Counted from the first letter of the stretch, positions 23,521-33,094 are shown. The stretch: DNA of 64,000 nt from Pedobacter fastidiosus (GCF_014306625.1 NZ_JACRYL010000015.1:64705-128704), one strand, 5' to 3'. Notes: generated from the letters alone by a model not told the origin. A program made the numbers and translations.

Positions 23521-24390
23521 ATGAAAATTCTTCTCTTAATAATTGCCATAACTCTTCCTTTTGGGATTTTTGCACAGAATATAAATCCTACTTATAAGGT
23601 TTACGACGTAAAAAAACAAAAATTAATTTCGCTTGATGATATCGTTTCAGACATGAGTAAAGCTGATGTTCTATTTTTGGGAGAAGAACACAATGATTCT
23701 ATTGGGCACTTTCTGGAGGCCGAACTATTTAAAAAACTGAATGAAAAATATCCTCAACATATAGCATTAAGTTTAGAAATGTTCCATACCGATGTTCAAC
23801 CAATTGTTAATGAATACTTAGCTGGAGTTATTTCAGAAAAAAATTTTATTAAAGAAAGCAGAGCTTGGGGAAATTATAAAGATTATCGACCTGCCATTGA
23901 ATATGCAAAACAGAATAAATTGAGTGTAATTGCTGCAAATGCCGCAGCCCGATATAGTAATGCCGTTACAATGGGCGGATTAGATGTTTTGAAAGGTTTT
24001 CCAGAATCATCCAAAGCATTTTTACCTCCAATTCCTGTCGATACTGCTACCGGCAGATACAATGAAAAATTCACTGAAACTTTGGGCGGACACAATATGG
24101 GTTCGATGAAAATTTATCAAACGCAAAATTTTTGGGATGCAACTATGGCTTGGTCTATGGCAAAATTTGCGAAAGCCAACAAAGGAATCAAGATTTTTCA
24201 GCTCAACGGGCGCTTCCACAGTGATGAAAAACTAGGCACATTGGCCAAACTCCAAAAGTATGCGCCAAAGCTAAAAATTTTAAATATCTCATCATTCTCT
24301 GATGAAAGCTTTGACAAGCCAGATTGGGGAAAATTTAAAACCCTAGGTGATTATATTATCATCACCGATCCCAAAATTAAAAGAAGTTAA
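23521..24390 (+). CDS. ChaN-family (heme-binding) exported protein
   Basis: A 289-aa exported protein with signal peptide (MKILLLIIAITLPFGIFAQ). The ChaN/haem-binding-uptake domain shows ADVLFLGEEHNDSIGHFLEA, then IALSLEMFHTDVQPIVNEYL, RPAIEYAKQNKLSVIAANA and QTQNFWDATMAWSMAKF. Campylobacter ChaN binds stacked hemes and is linked to iron uptake. A role in heme or iron acquisition is therefore likely but inferred, since no heme genes are adjacent. Confidence 0.85.
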   Translation: MKILLLIIAITLPFGIFAQNINPTYKVYDVKKQKLISLDDIVSDMSKADVLFLGEEHNDSIGHFLEAELFKKLNEKYPQHIALSLEMFHTDVQPIVNEYLAGVISEKNFIKESRAWGNYKDYRPAIEYAKQNKLSVIAANAAARYSNAVTMGGLDVLKGFPESSKAFLPPIPVDTATGRYNEKFTETLGGHNMGSMKIYQTQNFWDATMAWSMAKFAKANKGIKIFQLNGRFHSDEKLGTLAKLQKYAPKLKILNISSFSDESFDKPDWGKFKTLGDYIIITDPKIKRS

Positions 24391-24395
24391 TAAAG

Positions 24396-24515
24396 GCTGT
24401 ATCATAAATGCAATTGACACCCTGAGCTTGTAGAAGGATTAATAAAAATGCATTTAAAGCATTTCGAAAAGGCTCAACGAGACAAAATCTATTAAAAAAT
24501 GATTTATGATACAGC
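24396..24515. repeat. 120-bp element with 14-bp terminal inverted repeats
   Basis: GCTGTATCATAAAT (24396-24409) and its exact complement ATTTATGATACAGC (24502-24515) bound 92 bases that contain CACCCTGAGCTTGTAGAAGG and a partial inverse, TTTCGAAAAGGCTCAACGAG. It fills the space between two convergent genes. It looks like a small non-autonomous insertion element, and it can also fold into a long hairpin that would stop transcription from both sides. Confidence 0.65.
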
Positions 24516-24520
24516 TTCTT

Positions 24521-24910
24521 TTATGCTTTTGATTTTAGCAAATCTCTTATTTCTGTTAAAAGAACTTCTTCCTTTGTAGGCGCTGGTGGCGCAGATGGTG
24601 CTACTTCTTCTTTCTTTTTAATATTATTTACCGTTTTGATAATTATGAATAACACCAACGCAACAATAATAAATGAGATTACTTGAGAAAGAAAATTACC
24701 GTATTTAATTGCAGTACCAGCAATGGTAAGTTTGCTTAAATCTTCTAAACCTGCAGCTTTAAGTGCTGGACCTAATACTGCCGGAGTGATAATATCTTCG
24801 ACCAATGAGCTAACAATTTTACCAAATGCTGCTCCAATAATTACACCGACTGCTAAATCGATAACGTTGCCCTTCACGGCAAAATCCTTAAATTCTTTTA
24901 CAAATCCCAT
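24521..24910 (-). CDS. mscL: Large-conductance mechanosensitive channel
   Basis: A pentameric emergency channel that opens on hypo-osmotic shock. 129 aa. The N-terminal amphipathic and pore helix is MGFVKEFKDFAVKGNVIDLA then VGVIIGAAFGKIVSSLVEDI, TM2 is FLSQVISFIIVALVLFIIIKTVNN, and the C-terminal helix is EEVLLTEIRDLLKSK. All family landmarks are present. It is a single gene, convergent with the ChaN-like gene and divergent from rpoN. Confidence 0.97.
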   Translation of the reverse strand: MGFVKEFKDFAVKGNVIDLAVGVIIGAAFGKIVSSLVEDIITPAVLGPALKAAGLEDLSKLTIAGTAIKYGNFLSQVISFIIVALVLFIIIKTVNNIKKKEEVAPSAPPAPTKEEVLLTEIRDLLKSKA

Positions 24911-25045
24911 TTTACAAAGTTTTAGAATGATTTATTTACTAAAGTAGCAAAGATTAAATTTAATCCAAATGTTTAGGCAAAAATTTAAAAGCGAACATAT
25001 AAACAGCATTTATTGTATTCTAGAAAATATCTGAGATGATTTGTT

Positions 25046-25053
25046 TATTTTTG
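25046..25053 (+). promoter_or_regulatory. Candidate -7 element of rpoN
   Basis: TATTTTTG matches the TAnnTTTG consensus 22 bases before the rpoN ATG. I could not find a clear -33 TTG at the right spacing, so support is partial. Confidence 0.35.
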
Positions 25054-25075
25054 CCCCTATTCTTTTATACATAAT

Positions 25076-26548
25076 ATGCTAAAGCAACATTTACAACAAA
25101 AATTATTACAGAAGTTATCACCTCAACAAATCCAATTTATTAAGTTGTTGCAGGTGCCAACCGTTGCTTTAGATACCCGTGTAAAAGAAGAATTAGAAGA
25201 TAATCCTGCGCTTGAAGATCCAAGTTTAATGACTGCAGAGGAGCCGAAAAGCGAATATGATGATTTAAACGACGGACCGGATGATTATGAAAAATCATCA
25301 GAAGACACCAGCATGGATGAGTTTAATGTAGATGATTATCTGCAGGATGACAATACCAACGATTACAGCACCAATTATAATAATGGTGATGATGACGATG
25401 AAAAAAAAGAGACTCCAATAGCAATTGAAAGTACTTTTTTCGAAAGTTTGCAAGAGCAACTTGATTTAATTCCCCTCTCCGATCAAGACTTTATTATCGG
25501 CAAACAAATTATTGGAAGCTTAGATGATGATGGCTATTTACGCCGTCCGCTGGGTTCAATGATTGATGATTTAGCCTTTTCACAAAATGTGATGGTTGAA
25601 GAAGAGGATGTTTTGGAGATGTTGAGATTGATCCAAAGTTTTGATCCTCCAGGAATTGGCGCAAGAGATTTAAAAGAATGTTTATTAATTCAGCTGAAAA
25701 GGAAAGATGCCAACAACCCAATCATTGTAAAAGCAATGAACGTTGTAGAAAATTATCTTGATGAATTTACACGTAAGCATTACGATAAATTGGAGAAAAG
25801 CTTAGGTCTGGACAGTGAAGAACTTAAAGAAGTTGTTAACGAGATATTACGCCTAAACCCAAAACCGGGCGATGCTAATCAGGTTACCACCAAGCAAATG
25901 CAAATTATTCCTGATTTCCACATCAGCAATAACGATGGTATTTTAACACTCACATTAAATTCTAAAAATGCACCGGAATTAAAGGTAAGTCGCTCTTACC
26001 AGGAGATGTTTGAGCATTATGACAAAGCATCTTCTAAAGATAAAAAGCTAAAAGAAGCTGTTCAATTTGTTAAGCAAAAACTAGATTCGGCAAAGTGGTT
26101 TATCGACGCCATTAAACAAAGACAACAGACTTTACTTAAAACGATGAATGCCATTATGCATTATCAGTATGAGTATTTCTTAACATCGGATGAACGTAAA
26201 ATGCGCCCAATGATTTTGAAAGATATTGCCGATAAAATCGATATGGATATTTCGACGGTTTCGAGGGTTGCAAATTCCAAATATGTTCAAACCGAGTTCG
26301 GTACATTCTTATTAAAATCATTCTTTTCTGAAGCAATTCAAACAGAAAACGGAGAAGAAGTATCTAACAAAGAAGTTAAGAAAATTCTTGAAGATTGCAT
26401 TGGAAACGAAGATAAACGCAAACCTTTGGCCGATGAAAAACTAACCGATATTTTAAAAGAAAGAGGTTATAATATTGCCAGAAGAACTGTTGCAAAATAT
26501 CGCGAACAAATGAATATCCCGGTTGCTCGTTTAAGAAAGGAACTTTAA
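25076..26548 (+). CDS. rpoN: RNA polymerase sigma-54 factor
   Basis: Alternative sigma factor that needs enhancer-binding ATPases. 490 aa. Region I is the Gln/Leu-rich activator-contact part (LQQKLLQKLSPQQIQFIKLL), followed by a very acidic region II (about 55-115). The core-binding domain spans about 120-310. The helix-turn-helix region includes DIADKIDMDISTVSRVANSK, and the RpoN box is ARRTVAKYREQMNIP. Activators are not in this window. It has a 270-base gene-free stretch after it. Confidence 0.97.
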   Translation: MLKQHLQQKLLQKLSPQQIQFIKLLQVPTVALDTRVKEELEDNPALEDPSLMTAEEPKSEYDDLNDGPDDYEKSSEDTSMDEFNVDDYLQDDNTNDYSTNYNNGDDDDEKKETPIAIESTFFESLQEQLDLIPLSDQDFIIGKQIIGSLDDDGYLRRPLGSMIDDLAFSQNVMVEEEDVLEMLRLIQSFDPPGIGARDLKECLLIQLKRKDANNPIIVKAMNVVENYLDEFTRKHYDKLEKSLGLDSEELKEVVNEILRLNPKPGDANQVTTKQMQIIPDFHISNNDGILTLTLNSKNAPELKVSRSYQEMFEHYDKASSKDKKLKEAVQFVKQKLDSAKWFIDAIKQRQQTLLKTMNAIMHYQYEYFLTSDERKMRPMILKDIADKIDMDISTVSRVANSKYVQTEFGTFLLKSFFSEAIQTENGEEVSNKEVKKILEDCIGNEDKRKPLADEKLTDILKERGYNIARRTVAKYREQMNIPVARLRKEL

Positions 26549-26754
26549 AAGTTACTACTGTTAAAAATTATTCGTATTACGGATGACCATAAAAGAAATA
26601 ATTGGCAAAAGTTAATGTAACTGTTCTTGTGAATAAAAATGAGTTTAAGAAGGAAAACCAATTGATAAAACTCAATTTTACATAAATAGCTCAGGTTTCT
26701 TAAATGGTAATTATATTTCCAGCAATTTATTAAATCCTAAATTTCATTTTTCAC

Positions 26755-26784
26755 CACCTTAGATATCTAGGAACATCTAAGGTG
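26755..26784. terminator. 10-bp stem-loop between rpoN and the PorP-like gene
   Basis: CACCTTAGAT (26755-26764) pairs with ATCTAAGGTG (26775-26784). It stands 56 bases after the PorP-like stop on the minus strand and 207 bases after rpoN. The T tract is weak on both sides, so terminator function is only likely. Confidence 0.45.
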
Positions 26785-26839
26785 TGTGGGTATTCTTATT
26801 TTAGAAACTCTAATTGCTGGTTTGGAATGGAAAACTGAT

Positions 26840-27853
26840 TTACCACATTTTGATGTAAGAAGGTACTTTATAAATATTGTTCAGCAGTAAGCCTAAAACG
26901 ATCTCATGACTGCCATTGCTTACCTGATTTAAATCTGAAGTTGTAAAGTCGTATGAGTAGGTTAGATTAACCATTTTGCCGATATTAAATCCTGCCATTG
27001 CAGAAAAGGAATCATCTTTGCGATAACTTCCACCCAACCAAACCTTATCTTTAAAAGCAAATTTCATATTTAAATCTACCGATACTGGAGCTGGGGATAC
27101 ATATTTTACCATTATTGATGGAATAGCTGCAATCTCATCATCCACGAAAAACTTATAGCCAGCTGTCGCAAAAATATGTGGCACTTCTTTTCCCTGATTA
27201 TAAGATTCATCACCTGTAAAACTTAACTTTTGCGGTAAAATTTGTTGAGTAGATAAACCCGCAAACATGCGAGCTCCATAAAGCCACAAACCTATGCTAA
27301 CATCAGGCTTTAGCTGTGTTACCAAAGCTCTTGACAGAATTGGATCGATTGGATTTTCGAATGATAGTGCGTTTACATCCAGTGCAATTCTTGAAATTCC
27401 TGCAGCAACGCCTACCGATAAATTAAAACTGTTACTTAATTGTAAATGATAAGCATAAGTTACATTTGCATCCAAACGAGATAAGGGGCCAGTTTTATCT
27501 AATACTGCAGTAACACCCATTCCATGGTGTGAAGGGGAAGACATATAATTCTGGGTGTAATTTCGATCCATCGGATTACCCGTTTGCTCTGGAAATGAGG
27601 TTAAGGCATTACTCCATAATTGATTATCACCAAGCGCCCAGTTTGCAGATACAAAAGATGTTTGCGGCGCATCGTTAATTCCAGCCCACTGTTTGCGATA
27701 ACCGGCTTTAAAATCAAGATAATTTTCTATTCCAGACAAAGCAGGGTTAAGCAAATACTGATTAAAAATATATTGCGTGTACTGTGGCTTTTGTTGAGAA
27801 AAACCTTCGTATGAAAGAATAGTAAGGGCTAATATTACAATTAACTTTTTCAA
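26840..27853 (-). CDS. PorP/SprF-family type IX secretion membrane protein
   Basis: A 337-aa outer-membrane barrel with signal peptide (MKKLIVILALTILSYEGFSQ). It shows the family entry QKPQYTQYIFNQYLLNPALS and GYRKQWAGINDAPQTSFVSA. These proteins partner individual CHU_C (type B) secreted proteins and help present them at the cell surface. The partner is the giant gene directly upstream, which ends 2 bases before this ATG. One operon, cargo first, is a common arrangement in Bacteroidota. Confidence 0.93.
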   Translation of the reverse strand: MKKLIVILALTILSYEGFSQQKPQYTQYIFNQYLLNPALSGIENYLDFKAGYRKQWAGINDAPQTSFVSANWALGDNQLWSNALTSFPEQTGNPMDRNYTQNYMSSPSHHGMGVTAVLDKTGPLSRLDANVTYAYHLQLSNSFNLSVGVAAGISRIALDVNALSFENPIDPILSRALVTQLKPDVSIGLWLYGARMFAGLSTQQILPQKLSFTGDESYNQGKEVPHIFATAGYKFFVDDEIAAIPSIMVKYVSPAPVSVDLNMKFAFKDKVWLGGSYRKDDSFSAMAGFNIGKMVNLTYSYDFTTSDLNQVSNGSHEIVLGLLLNNIYKVPSYIKMW

Positions 27854-27855
27854 TT

Positions 27856-30800
27856 TTATCGAATTATGGTGAGAGGTCCTGATACTGATTTACGTCCGTT
27901 TCTTGGATTGATAATATAGTAATAAACTCCGACAGGTAAAGGTACATTTTGAAAGTTACCATCGAAAGGAATTTTATATCCATTGCTAAAAAACACTCTG
28001 GTTCCGTTCCTGTTAAAAATTTCGACAGTTGCATTTGGATAAGTATCTAAATACTGAATATTCCAAACATCGTTAACGTTATCTCCGTTTGGAGTGAATG
28101 AGTTAGGTGGCGTTAAAACCTGCAAAACTTTAATAATAACTGTTGAAGTTGCTGTACAACCCTCATCAGTTGTAACCAAAAGCGTATATTCTGTATCTTT
28201 TTCTGGTGATGCAATTGGATTTAAAACATGATCACTACTTAAACCTAAAGCTGGTGTCCATTTATAGCTTAAGTTATCGCCTTCTGCCGTTGCCGGAATA
28301 GTTGTTTCTCCGCCAGACAAGATAAAAATCGGAAATCCAGCATCGGCAGATGGAGATTTATAGACGTTTATGGTTTGGGTAATAAAAGCTGGGCAACCGT
28401 TATCAGCTGTAAAAGTATAGGTAATCGTATGGATTCCAATATCAACTTTTTTAGGGTTGAAATTACCAGCTTCATCTATACCATCGCCAGAATATATACC
28501 AGTACCAATAATTCCAGAGGTTTCCTTAGCCTGAGTAATTACGACAGAACCATCGTTTTGACAAGCAGCTGCAATTTTAGCAAACTCCAACTGAGGTGCA
28601 GGTTTAACCGTAATTTCTGTCTCTTTAAATTTGAAACACGTTTCGCCCGAATAGGCAACTAATCTAATGGTGTATTTTTTATCTGTAAGTCCGCCGAATG
28701 ATGGATAGGTTAATCTGATGTCATCGTTCGTTGGATATAATATGGTAATAAAATCTTCTGGAGCATTAATAAAATCTTTGTAGATGAAGAGCTTAGTTAT
28801 CTTACCAAAAAAAGCATTTGACGTATTGTTGATTACAACATCTTGATTGCTACAAAGGCTATTTTCGTTCTGAATTGTAAAGTCTGCTTTCTCTACCGCT
28901 CCATTAACCGTAAAATCTTGCGTTTTAATTGAAACACAACCATTGGCATTGGTAATTTCTAGAGTTACCTTGTAAGTACCTGCAACAGTATAATTATGTT
29001 TTCCATCTTTTGTGGCAGTTGTATTTGGATTTGAAGGTGTAGAATTTGCAACATCTCCGAAAGTCCATTTGTAGTTAAAAACACCATTTCCACCTGTTGC
29101 ATCTGTAGATTTATTTGAAAATAATGCGAAAGCATCGCTAAGGCAGATATCAGGCAGAGAAAAATCTGCTGTCGGCAAATCAGTAATTATAATATTAGAA
29201 GTAACCACATCACTTACACAATCATGTGCAGAAGTGGTTATTAGTTTAATTGTATAGGTACCTGGGGTTGTATATTGATGAGTAAAAGGTGCAGCAGTTG
29301 TTTGGTCAGCAGGGGTACTTCCATCTCCAAAATCCCAATGCCAGTTTTTGATTGTATTAGGTGAGAGTGCACTGCTAATAGTAGACTGATCTGTAAGCAA
29401 CACATCCGTATTTATGCAACTCGCAGTAGGTGCCGTAAATTTTGAAATTGGTAAAGGATAAATGCTTACAACTGTAATTGGAGTTGGATCAGAATAACAA
29501 CCTGTACCAGATTTAACAGATAGCGTAACATTGTAATTTCCTTCGGCATCGTATTGATGTTTTGGGTTTTGATCCGTTGAGGTTTTTCCATCACCAAAAT
29601 CCCAAAGCCAGTTTGTTATTGCAAAATCCGTGGAATTCGAGACACTTTGATCCGTAAAAACGACATCCGACTTTGCACAACTTGTTTGAGCTACACTAAA
29701 TTTGGCTGTAGGTAAATCGTAAATAGTGAACACGTAATTGGTTATCAAATCTCCACTTACACAGTTAGATGCATTATTGGGGACATGAGCAACAACGCTT
29801 AAATGATATTCTCCCGTAGCAGTATAAGTTTTGTTTGCAGGATAGCGATAAACATATACCTTCTGCCCGTTTGTGGTTTTAACTTCTGGAACAGGATTTA
29901 GAGTTACAACCTCCGCATCTCCGTCTAAAGTCCAAGATATTTTATCGGGTTGATAAGGAAGGTTAATCTTAAAATCAATTTCTAAGCCTACACAACCGTT
30001 GGGATTCTCCTCGTTTTTTACTTCATTAACTACGGTTAGGTAATTGTTCGAAGATAGGTTTGTTCCTGCAGAATAAGAATAAGATTCTGCTTGCCCAAAG
30101 CCATAAGCAATTGCATTAAAACCATCATCTGCCGTTAAAGTTAAACTGTTGGATGTTACCGGGATTTGCGCATAGGCATAAGATGGATTTCCAACTAATG
30201 GCTTCCAGGTAACTACAGGAGCAGTACCATTAATTTTAAATGTGCTCGTTTTATTTGCACGAATTAGAATATTTAAATATCTAACAGAAATAGCCTGTAA
30301 AGTAGAAGAAAATACTGTAACTGCCTTTATATTAAATTCAATGGGATTTAAAATCACCATTTCCGGATCTCCGAGAAGATTTGTGCCATTAACAGAGGAA
30401 CAACTTTGAGTTAAGGAATACTGCGCAACACTTATTAATTTATCAGCCGTAATAAAAGTAGACTCTGTTAATATAGCACTTTCATAAAAAGCACCTTTGT
30501 TCAAAGTGATGGTTTGCCCACCAAGATTTACGATTGTATTATCTTCTTGAGCTAAAATTCTAAGTATGTAACGTCGATCAATAAATGGGACAATTCCATA
30601 ATTTCTGCCCCAACTTACCGTTGGATAAAGTTGTTGATATAAGGGATCTTGAGAACCAGAACAGGCAATCATAACTACTGAGGAACCAGAAAAGGCTGCA
30701 AAACGTTTACAAGAAGATGTAGCAGGATCTGATTCTACATAAACACCTGTTAAATCAGCGTTACCAGAACCAACATATTCATAAACATCACCTGCATTAA

Positions 30801-31350
30801 CAAGCGTAACTGTTTTAACAGTCCCACCTTTTTCATGAATTAGTAGTGTTGTATTTGCTTCTGCAGCAACCAGAGCAAGAAAGTTATTTCCTCCAGCCGA
30901 TTGCGTATAATTCATAGAATAATAAGTTTGCCCAAGGGTTTCGAAAGGAAGAATTAAAGATGCGGCAGATCTTGCGCCTGCATAAATATGCGTATAGGCA
31001 GATACCTTTGGCTTTCCGTCTGTAACCTTTATATGAATTCCCCTATTAATAAGATTTGTATTCGCTTCTGCAAGAGCAACATAAGCCGAATTTCGATCTA
31101 CATCAAACTGAACTGCCGTATTTGCAGGTATTGTTTTAGTAGAGGTATAGGTACCACAACTTACCGTAACTTCTGTATTGAATTTTGAAGTAACAAAAAC
31201 TGCAAGATTGGCAAGTGTAGATTGACTATTTGGAACATGGGTAGGAAAAACAGCCCAAAAATCTGTTCCTTCATTAGAAATGTTTTGACCTAATACACGC
31301 GAAGTAAAGGATACAAATAAAATTAAAATAAAGAGTACAACCTTATTCAT
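27856..31350 (-). CDS. Giant secreted adhesin-like protein, PKD repeats and CHU_C tail
   Basis: A 1164-aa surface or secreted protein. The signal peptide is followed by an IgGFc-binding-like N-terminal domain (about 25-440, TDFWAVFPTHVPNSQSTLAN). Next come about four PKD-type domains with WLWDFGDGKTSTDQNPKHQY-like cores. The last 90 residues are the type B T9SS signal (SFTPNGDNVNDVWNIQYL ... GVYYYIINPRNGRKSVSGPL). It is probably exported by type IX secretion and acts in adhesion or binding. The PorP/SprF gene follows at once. Confidence 0.9.
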   Translation of the reverse strand: MNKVVLFILILFVSFTSRVLGQNISNEGTDFWAVFPTHVPNSQSTLANLAVFVTSKFNTEVTVSCGTYTSTKTIPANTAVQFDVDRNSAYVALAEANTNLINRGIHIKVTDGKPKVSAYTHIYAGARSAASLILPFETLGQTYYSMNYTQSAGGNNFLALVAAEANTTLLIHEKGGTVKTVTLVNAGDVYEYVGSGNADLTGVYVESDPATSSCKRFAAFSGSSVVMIACSGSQDPLYQQLYPTVSWGRNYGIVPFIDRRYILRILAQEDNTIVNLGGQTITLNKGAFYESAILTESTFITADKLISVAQYSLTQSCSSVNGTNLLGDPEMVILNPIEFNIKAVTVFSSTLQAISVRYLNILIRANKTSTFKINGTAPVVTWKPLVGNPSYAYAQIPVTSNSLTLTADDGFNAIAYGFGQAESYSYSAGTNLSSNNYLTVVNEVKNEENPNGCVGLEIDFKINLPYQPDKISWTLDGDAEVVTLNPVPEVKTTNGQKVYVYRYPANKTYTATGEYHLSVVAHVPNNASNCVSGDLITNYVFTIYDLPTAKFSVAQTSCAKSDVVFTDQSVSNSTDFAITNWLWDFGDGKTSTDQNPKHQYDAEGNYNVTLSVKSGTGCYSDPTPITVVSIYPLPISKFTAPTASCINTDVLLTDQSTISSALSPNTIKNWHWDFGDGSTPADQTTAAPFTHQYTTPGTYTIKLITTSAHDCVSDVVTSNIIITDLPTADFSLPDICLSDAFALFSNKSTDATGGNGVFNYKWTFGDVANSTPSNPNTTATKDGKHNYTVAGTYKVTLEITNANGCVSIKTQDFTVNGAVEKADFTIQNENSLCSNQDVVINNTSNAFFGKITKLFIYKDFINAPEDFITILYPTNDDIRLTYPSFGGLTDKKYTIRLVAYSGETCFKFKETEITVKPAPQLEFAKIAAACQNDGSVVITQAKETSGIIGTGIYSGDGIDEAGNFNPKKVDIGIHTITYTFTADNGCPAFITQTINVYKSPSADAGFPIFILSGGETTIPATAEGDNLSYKWTPALGLSSDHVLNPIASPEKDTEYTLLVTTDEGCTATSTVIIKVLQVLTPPNSFTPNGDNVNDVWNIQYLDTYPNATVEIFNRNGTRVFFSNGYKIPFDGNFQNVPLPVGVYYYIINPRNGRKSVSGPLTIIR

Positions 31351-31543
31351 TTCTTACTTGTATTGTTTGGGAGTATGATGCATTTTTATCAAAACAGGAA
31401 TGCAATATACCATTTATGAAATACAACAAAAAACAAGTTTATAAAAATTAACACTTTTAACAATCAAAAAGCATTAGGTTTGTGTAAAACTCTATAGGGT
31501 TGGTGTAAAAAACTATTTAAATTAATCTTTATTAGGTATTTAA

Positions 31544-31574
31544 AATTAACTTTTAGTGCAGACAAAAGTTAATT
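31544..31574 (-). terminator. Stem-loop after the tatA gene pair
   Basis: AATTAACTTTT (31544-31554) pairs perfectly with AAAAGTTAATT (31564-31574) around a 9-base loop. On the minus strand it lies 39 bases after the stop of the 84-codon gene. The stem is AT-rich, so it is a weak terminator candidate. Confidence 0.45.
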
Positions 31575-31613
31575 CACAAATGAAAAATTGATTACGAAAG
31601 ACAATGAAATTGA

Positions 31614-31868
31614 TTAAGCCTTTTCATCAGATTGATCTCCACTTCCAAATTTTTTAGAAAAATCCTCAGCATTTTCATCAGCAGAAATGTCATTATGACC
31701 TTCTGATTCTAAGTTTTGATCTAAGCGATCATTCCAGTTATCAATTCCCTGATCTGAATTTTCAGATTTAGTATTTGAATATTCTTTATTAGCTAATTCT
31801 GGTTTCTTTTGGTTTCCATCGTAATTGATTTTGATTAGAGAACAGACAGCAAATGATAAAGTTTGCAA
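31614..31868 (-). CDS. Small acidic hydrophilic protein downstream of tatA
   Basis: An 84-aa open frame that starts 6 bases after the tatA stop. The first 12 residues are hydrophobic (MQTLSFAVCSLI), the rest is very polar and acidic (NSDQGIDNWNDRLDQNLESE, EDFSKKFGSGDQSDEKA) and probably disordered. No family is recognised. An alternative ATG in another frame (around 31819) stops after eight codons, so the true start could also lie elsewhere or a frameshift may exist. Close linkage to tatA suggests co-transcription. Confidence 0.5.
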   Translation of the reverse strand: MQTLSFAVCSLIKINYDGNQKKPELANKEYSNTKSENSDQGIDNWNDRLDQNLESEGHNDISADENAEDFSKKFGSGDQSDEKA

Positions 31869-31874
31869 AGCAGA

Positions 31875-32015
31875 TTACTTAACAGGTGGTTCTTCTTTTC
31901 CAGCTTTAAATTCTCGAATACTTTTACCGATGCCTTTCATTAATTCGGGCAATTTTTTACCTTCAAAAATCAATATTATTACAGCTCCAATTAAAATAAT
32001 TTCTAAAACAGACAT
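31875..32015 (-). CDS. tatA: Twin-arginine translocase subunit TatA/TatE-like (46 aa)
   Basis: Translation from the ATG at 32015 gives 46 residues: MSVLEIILIGAVIILIFEGK, then KLPELMKGIGKSIREFKAGK, then EEPPVK. One membrane helix, a hinge with KLPEL, and an amphipathic helix are the exact TatA layout, so it should be a subunit of the folded-protein export pore. The usual FGxxKLP hinge is FEGKKLP here. It is short even for TatA and has no tatC beside it. It follows the HD-domain gene by 54 bases. Confidence 0.88.
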   Translation of the reverse strand: MSVLEIILIGAVIILIFEGKKLPELMKGIGKSIREFKAGKEEPPVK

Positions 32016-32069
32016 AGTTTTCCTTTTTTACAATATACGCCAAATAGTACAATATAAGTTTTTTAATGA

Positions 32070-32924
32070 TTAGGCAACCAATACATTCAGCGTTCGATCT
32101 TTTACTTTAGGTACGGCTCCGTGTCTCATAAATTCAGCAAAACCACGGAGTTGCTTTATAGATTTTACGGCTTCATAACCCGCGAAACTACTCCTAATTT
32201 TATTCAACAACATGGTATCGGTTTTAAACAAATCGCTTTTTGTTAAAATTCCCTTTTGGATAAAATCTTTAATCAGCTCTGCCATTTTACCATTTGCATA
32301 TAAATAAAGTGGGAGCTTAAATACTTCGTTATTTAGTTTTTTAAAAGATTTATTGATCCAATCTGCATCATTTTCTGTTAACACTGCTATTTTCCCATTC
32401 TTTAATTTAATAGCGCTTAAAAATTCTTTAGCACGCTGTCTGGAAAAAACCCCTGCATAAACTCCATCTCTCAAAGTATAATCCAATCGATCTGCGCAAA
32501 GCAAAGGCAAAGGCTGTTCTAGAATATCAAACTTACCTGTAATAATTTGTTCAATGGAATATCCATGATCAATTAAAACCTGTGGGATTTCAGAATTTGA
32601 GATGATCTCATCGAAAATTTGCTCATGATAATTCTCATCTGCATTATCAAAAACATAATCCCCTACGTGAGAAAAAGCAGTATGCGAAACATCATGTAAC
32701 AAACCAGCAATTTGCTCTAGCTCCGAACCTCCAAGTAAACGAATCAGCATCATTACGCCAATTGCATGTTCTAACCTAGAATGACAAATATCTGGATTAA
32801 CTAAATATATAGCGCCACTTTGATGCACTCCAGCTAAACGTTTTAAAGCATCAGTATTTAATAAATCTTCAAATACTTTGGGCAGTTCCATTTTGCCGTA
32901 TAAAAAATCGTTTAGTTGAATCAT
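32070..32924 (-). CDS. HD-domain phosphohydrolase
   Basis: A 284-aa cytoplasmic metal-dependent hydrolase of the dGTPase/HD superfamily. The metal ligands are visible: the His of SRLEHAIGVM, GLLHDVSHTAFSH (HD plus downstream His) and the Asp of CADRLDYTLRDGV. Related proteins act on nucleotides or dNTPs, and the substrate is open. It is the first gene of a probable operon with tatA and the 84-codon gene; the functional link between them is not evident. Confidence 0.88.
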   Translation of the reverse strand: MIQLNDFLYGKMELPKVFEDLLNTDALKRLAGVHQSGAIYLVNPDICHSRLEHAIGVMMLIRLLGGSELEQIAGLLHDVSHTAFSHVGDYVFDNADENYHEQIFDEIISNSEIPQVLIDHGYSIEQIITGKFDILEQPLPLLCADRLDYTLRDGVYAGVFSRQRAKEFLSAIKLKNGKIAVLTENDADWINKSFKKLNNEVFKLPLYLYANGKMAELIKDFIQKGILTKSDLFKTDTMLLNKIRSSFAGYEAVKSIKQLRGFAEFMRHGAVPKVKDRTLNVLVA

Positions 32925-33076
32925 ATTAGCTGTTTTAACAAATTAACAATACACAATATTACTAATTATTTTAGTATTTATTAAAATTATGTTTCCACAA
33001 ATCAGCACTATAAACTAATTTTATTGGTTAAATTATTAACTTTCAAATATTTTGAAAATGATTATTACAATGCAAT

Positions 33077-33094
33077 GATTGAGAAAACTCAATC
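33077..33094. promoter_or_regulatory. 18-bp palindrome before the TetR-like gene
   Basis: GATTGAG-AAAA-CTCAATC, arms 7 bp and perfect, about 50 bases before the ATG at 33146. It is a candidate operator for the TetR-like protein or for the divergent HD gene. Confidence 0.4.
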
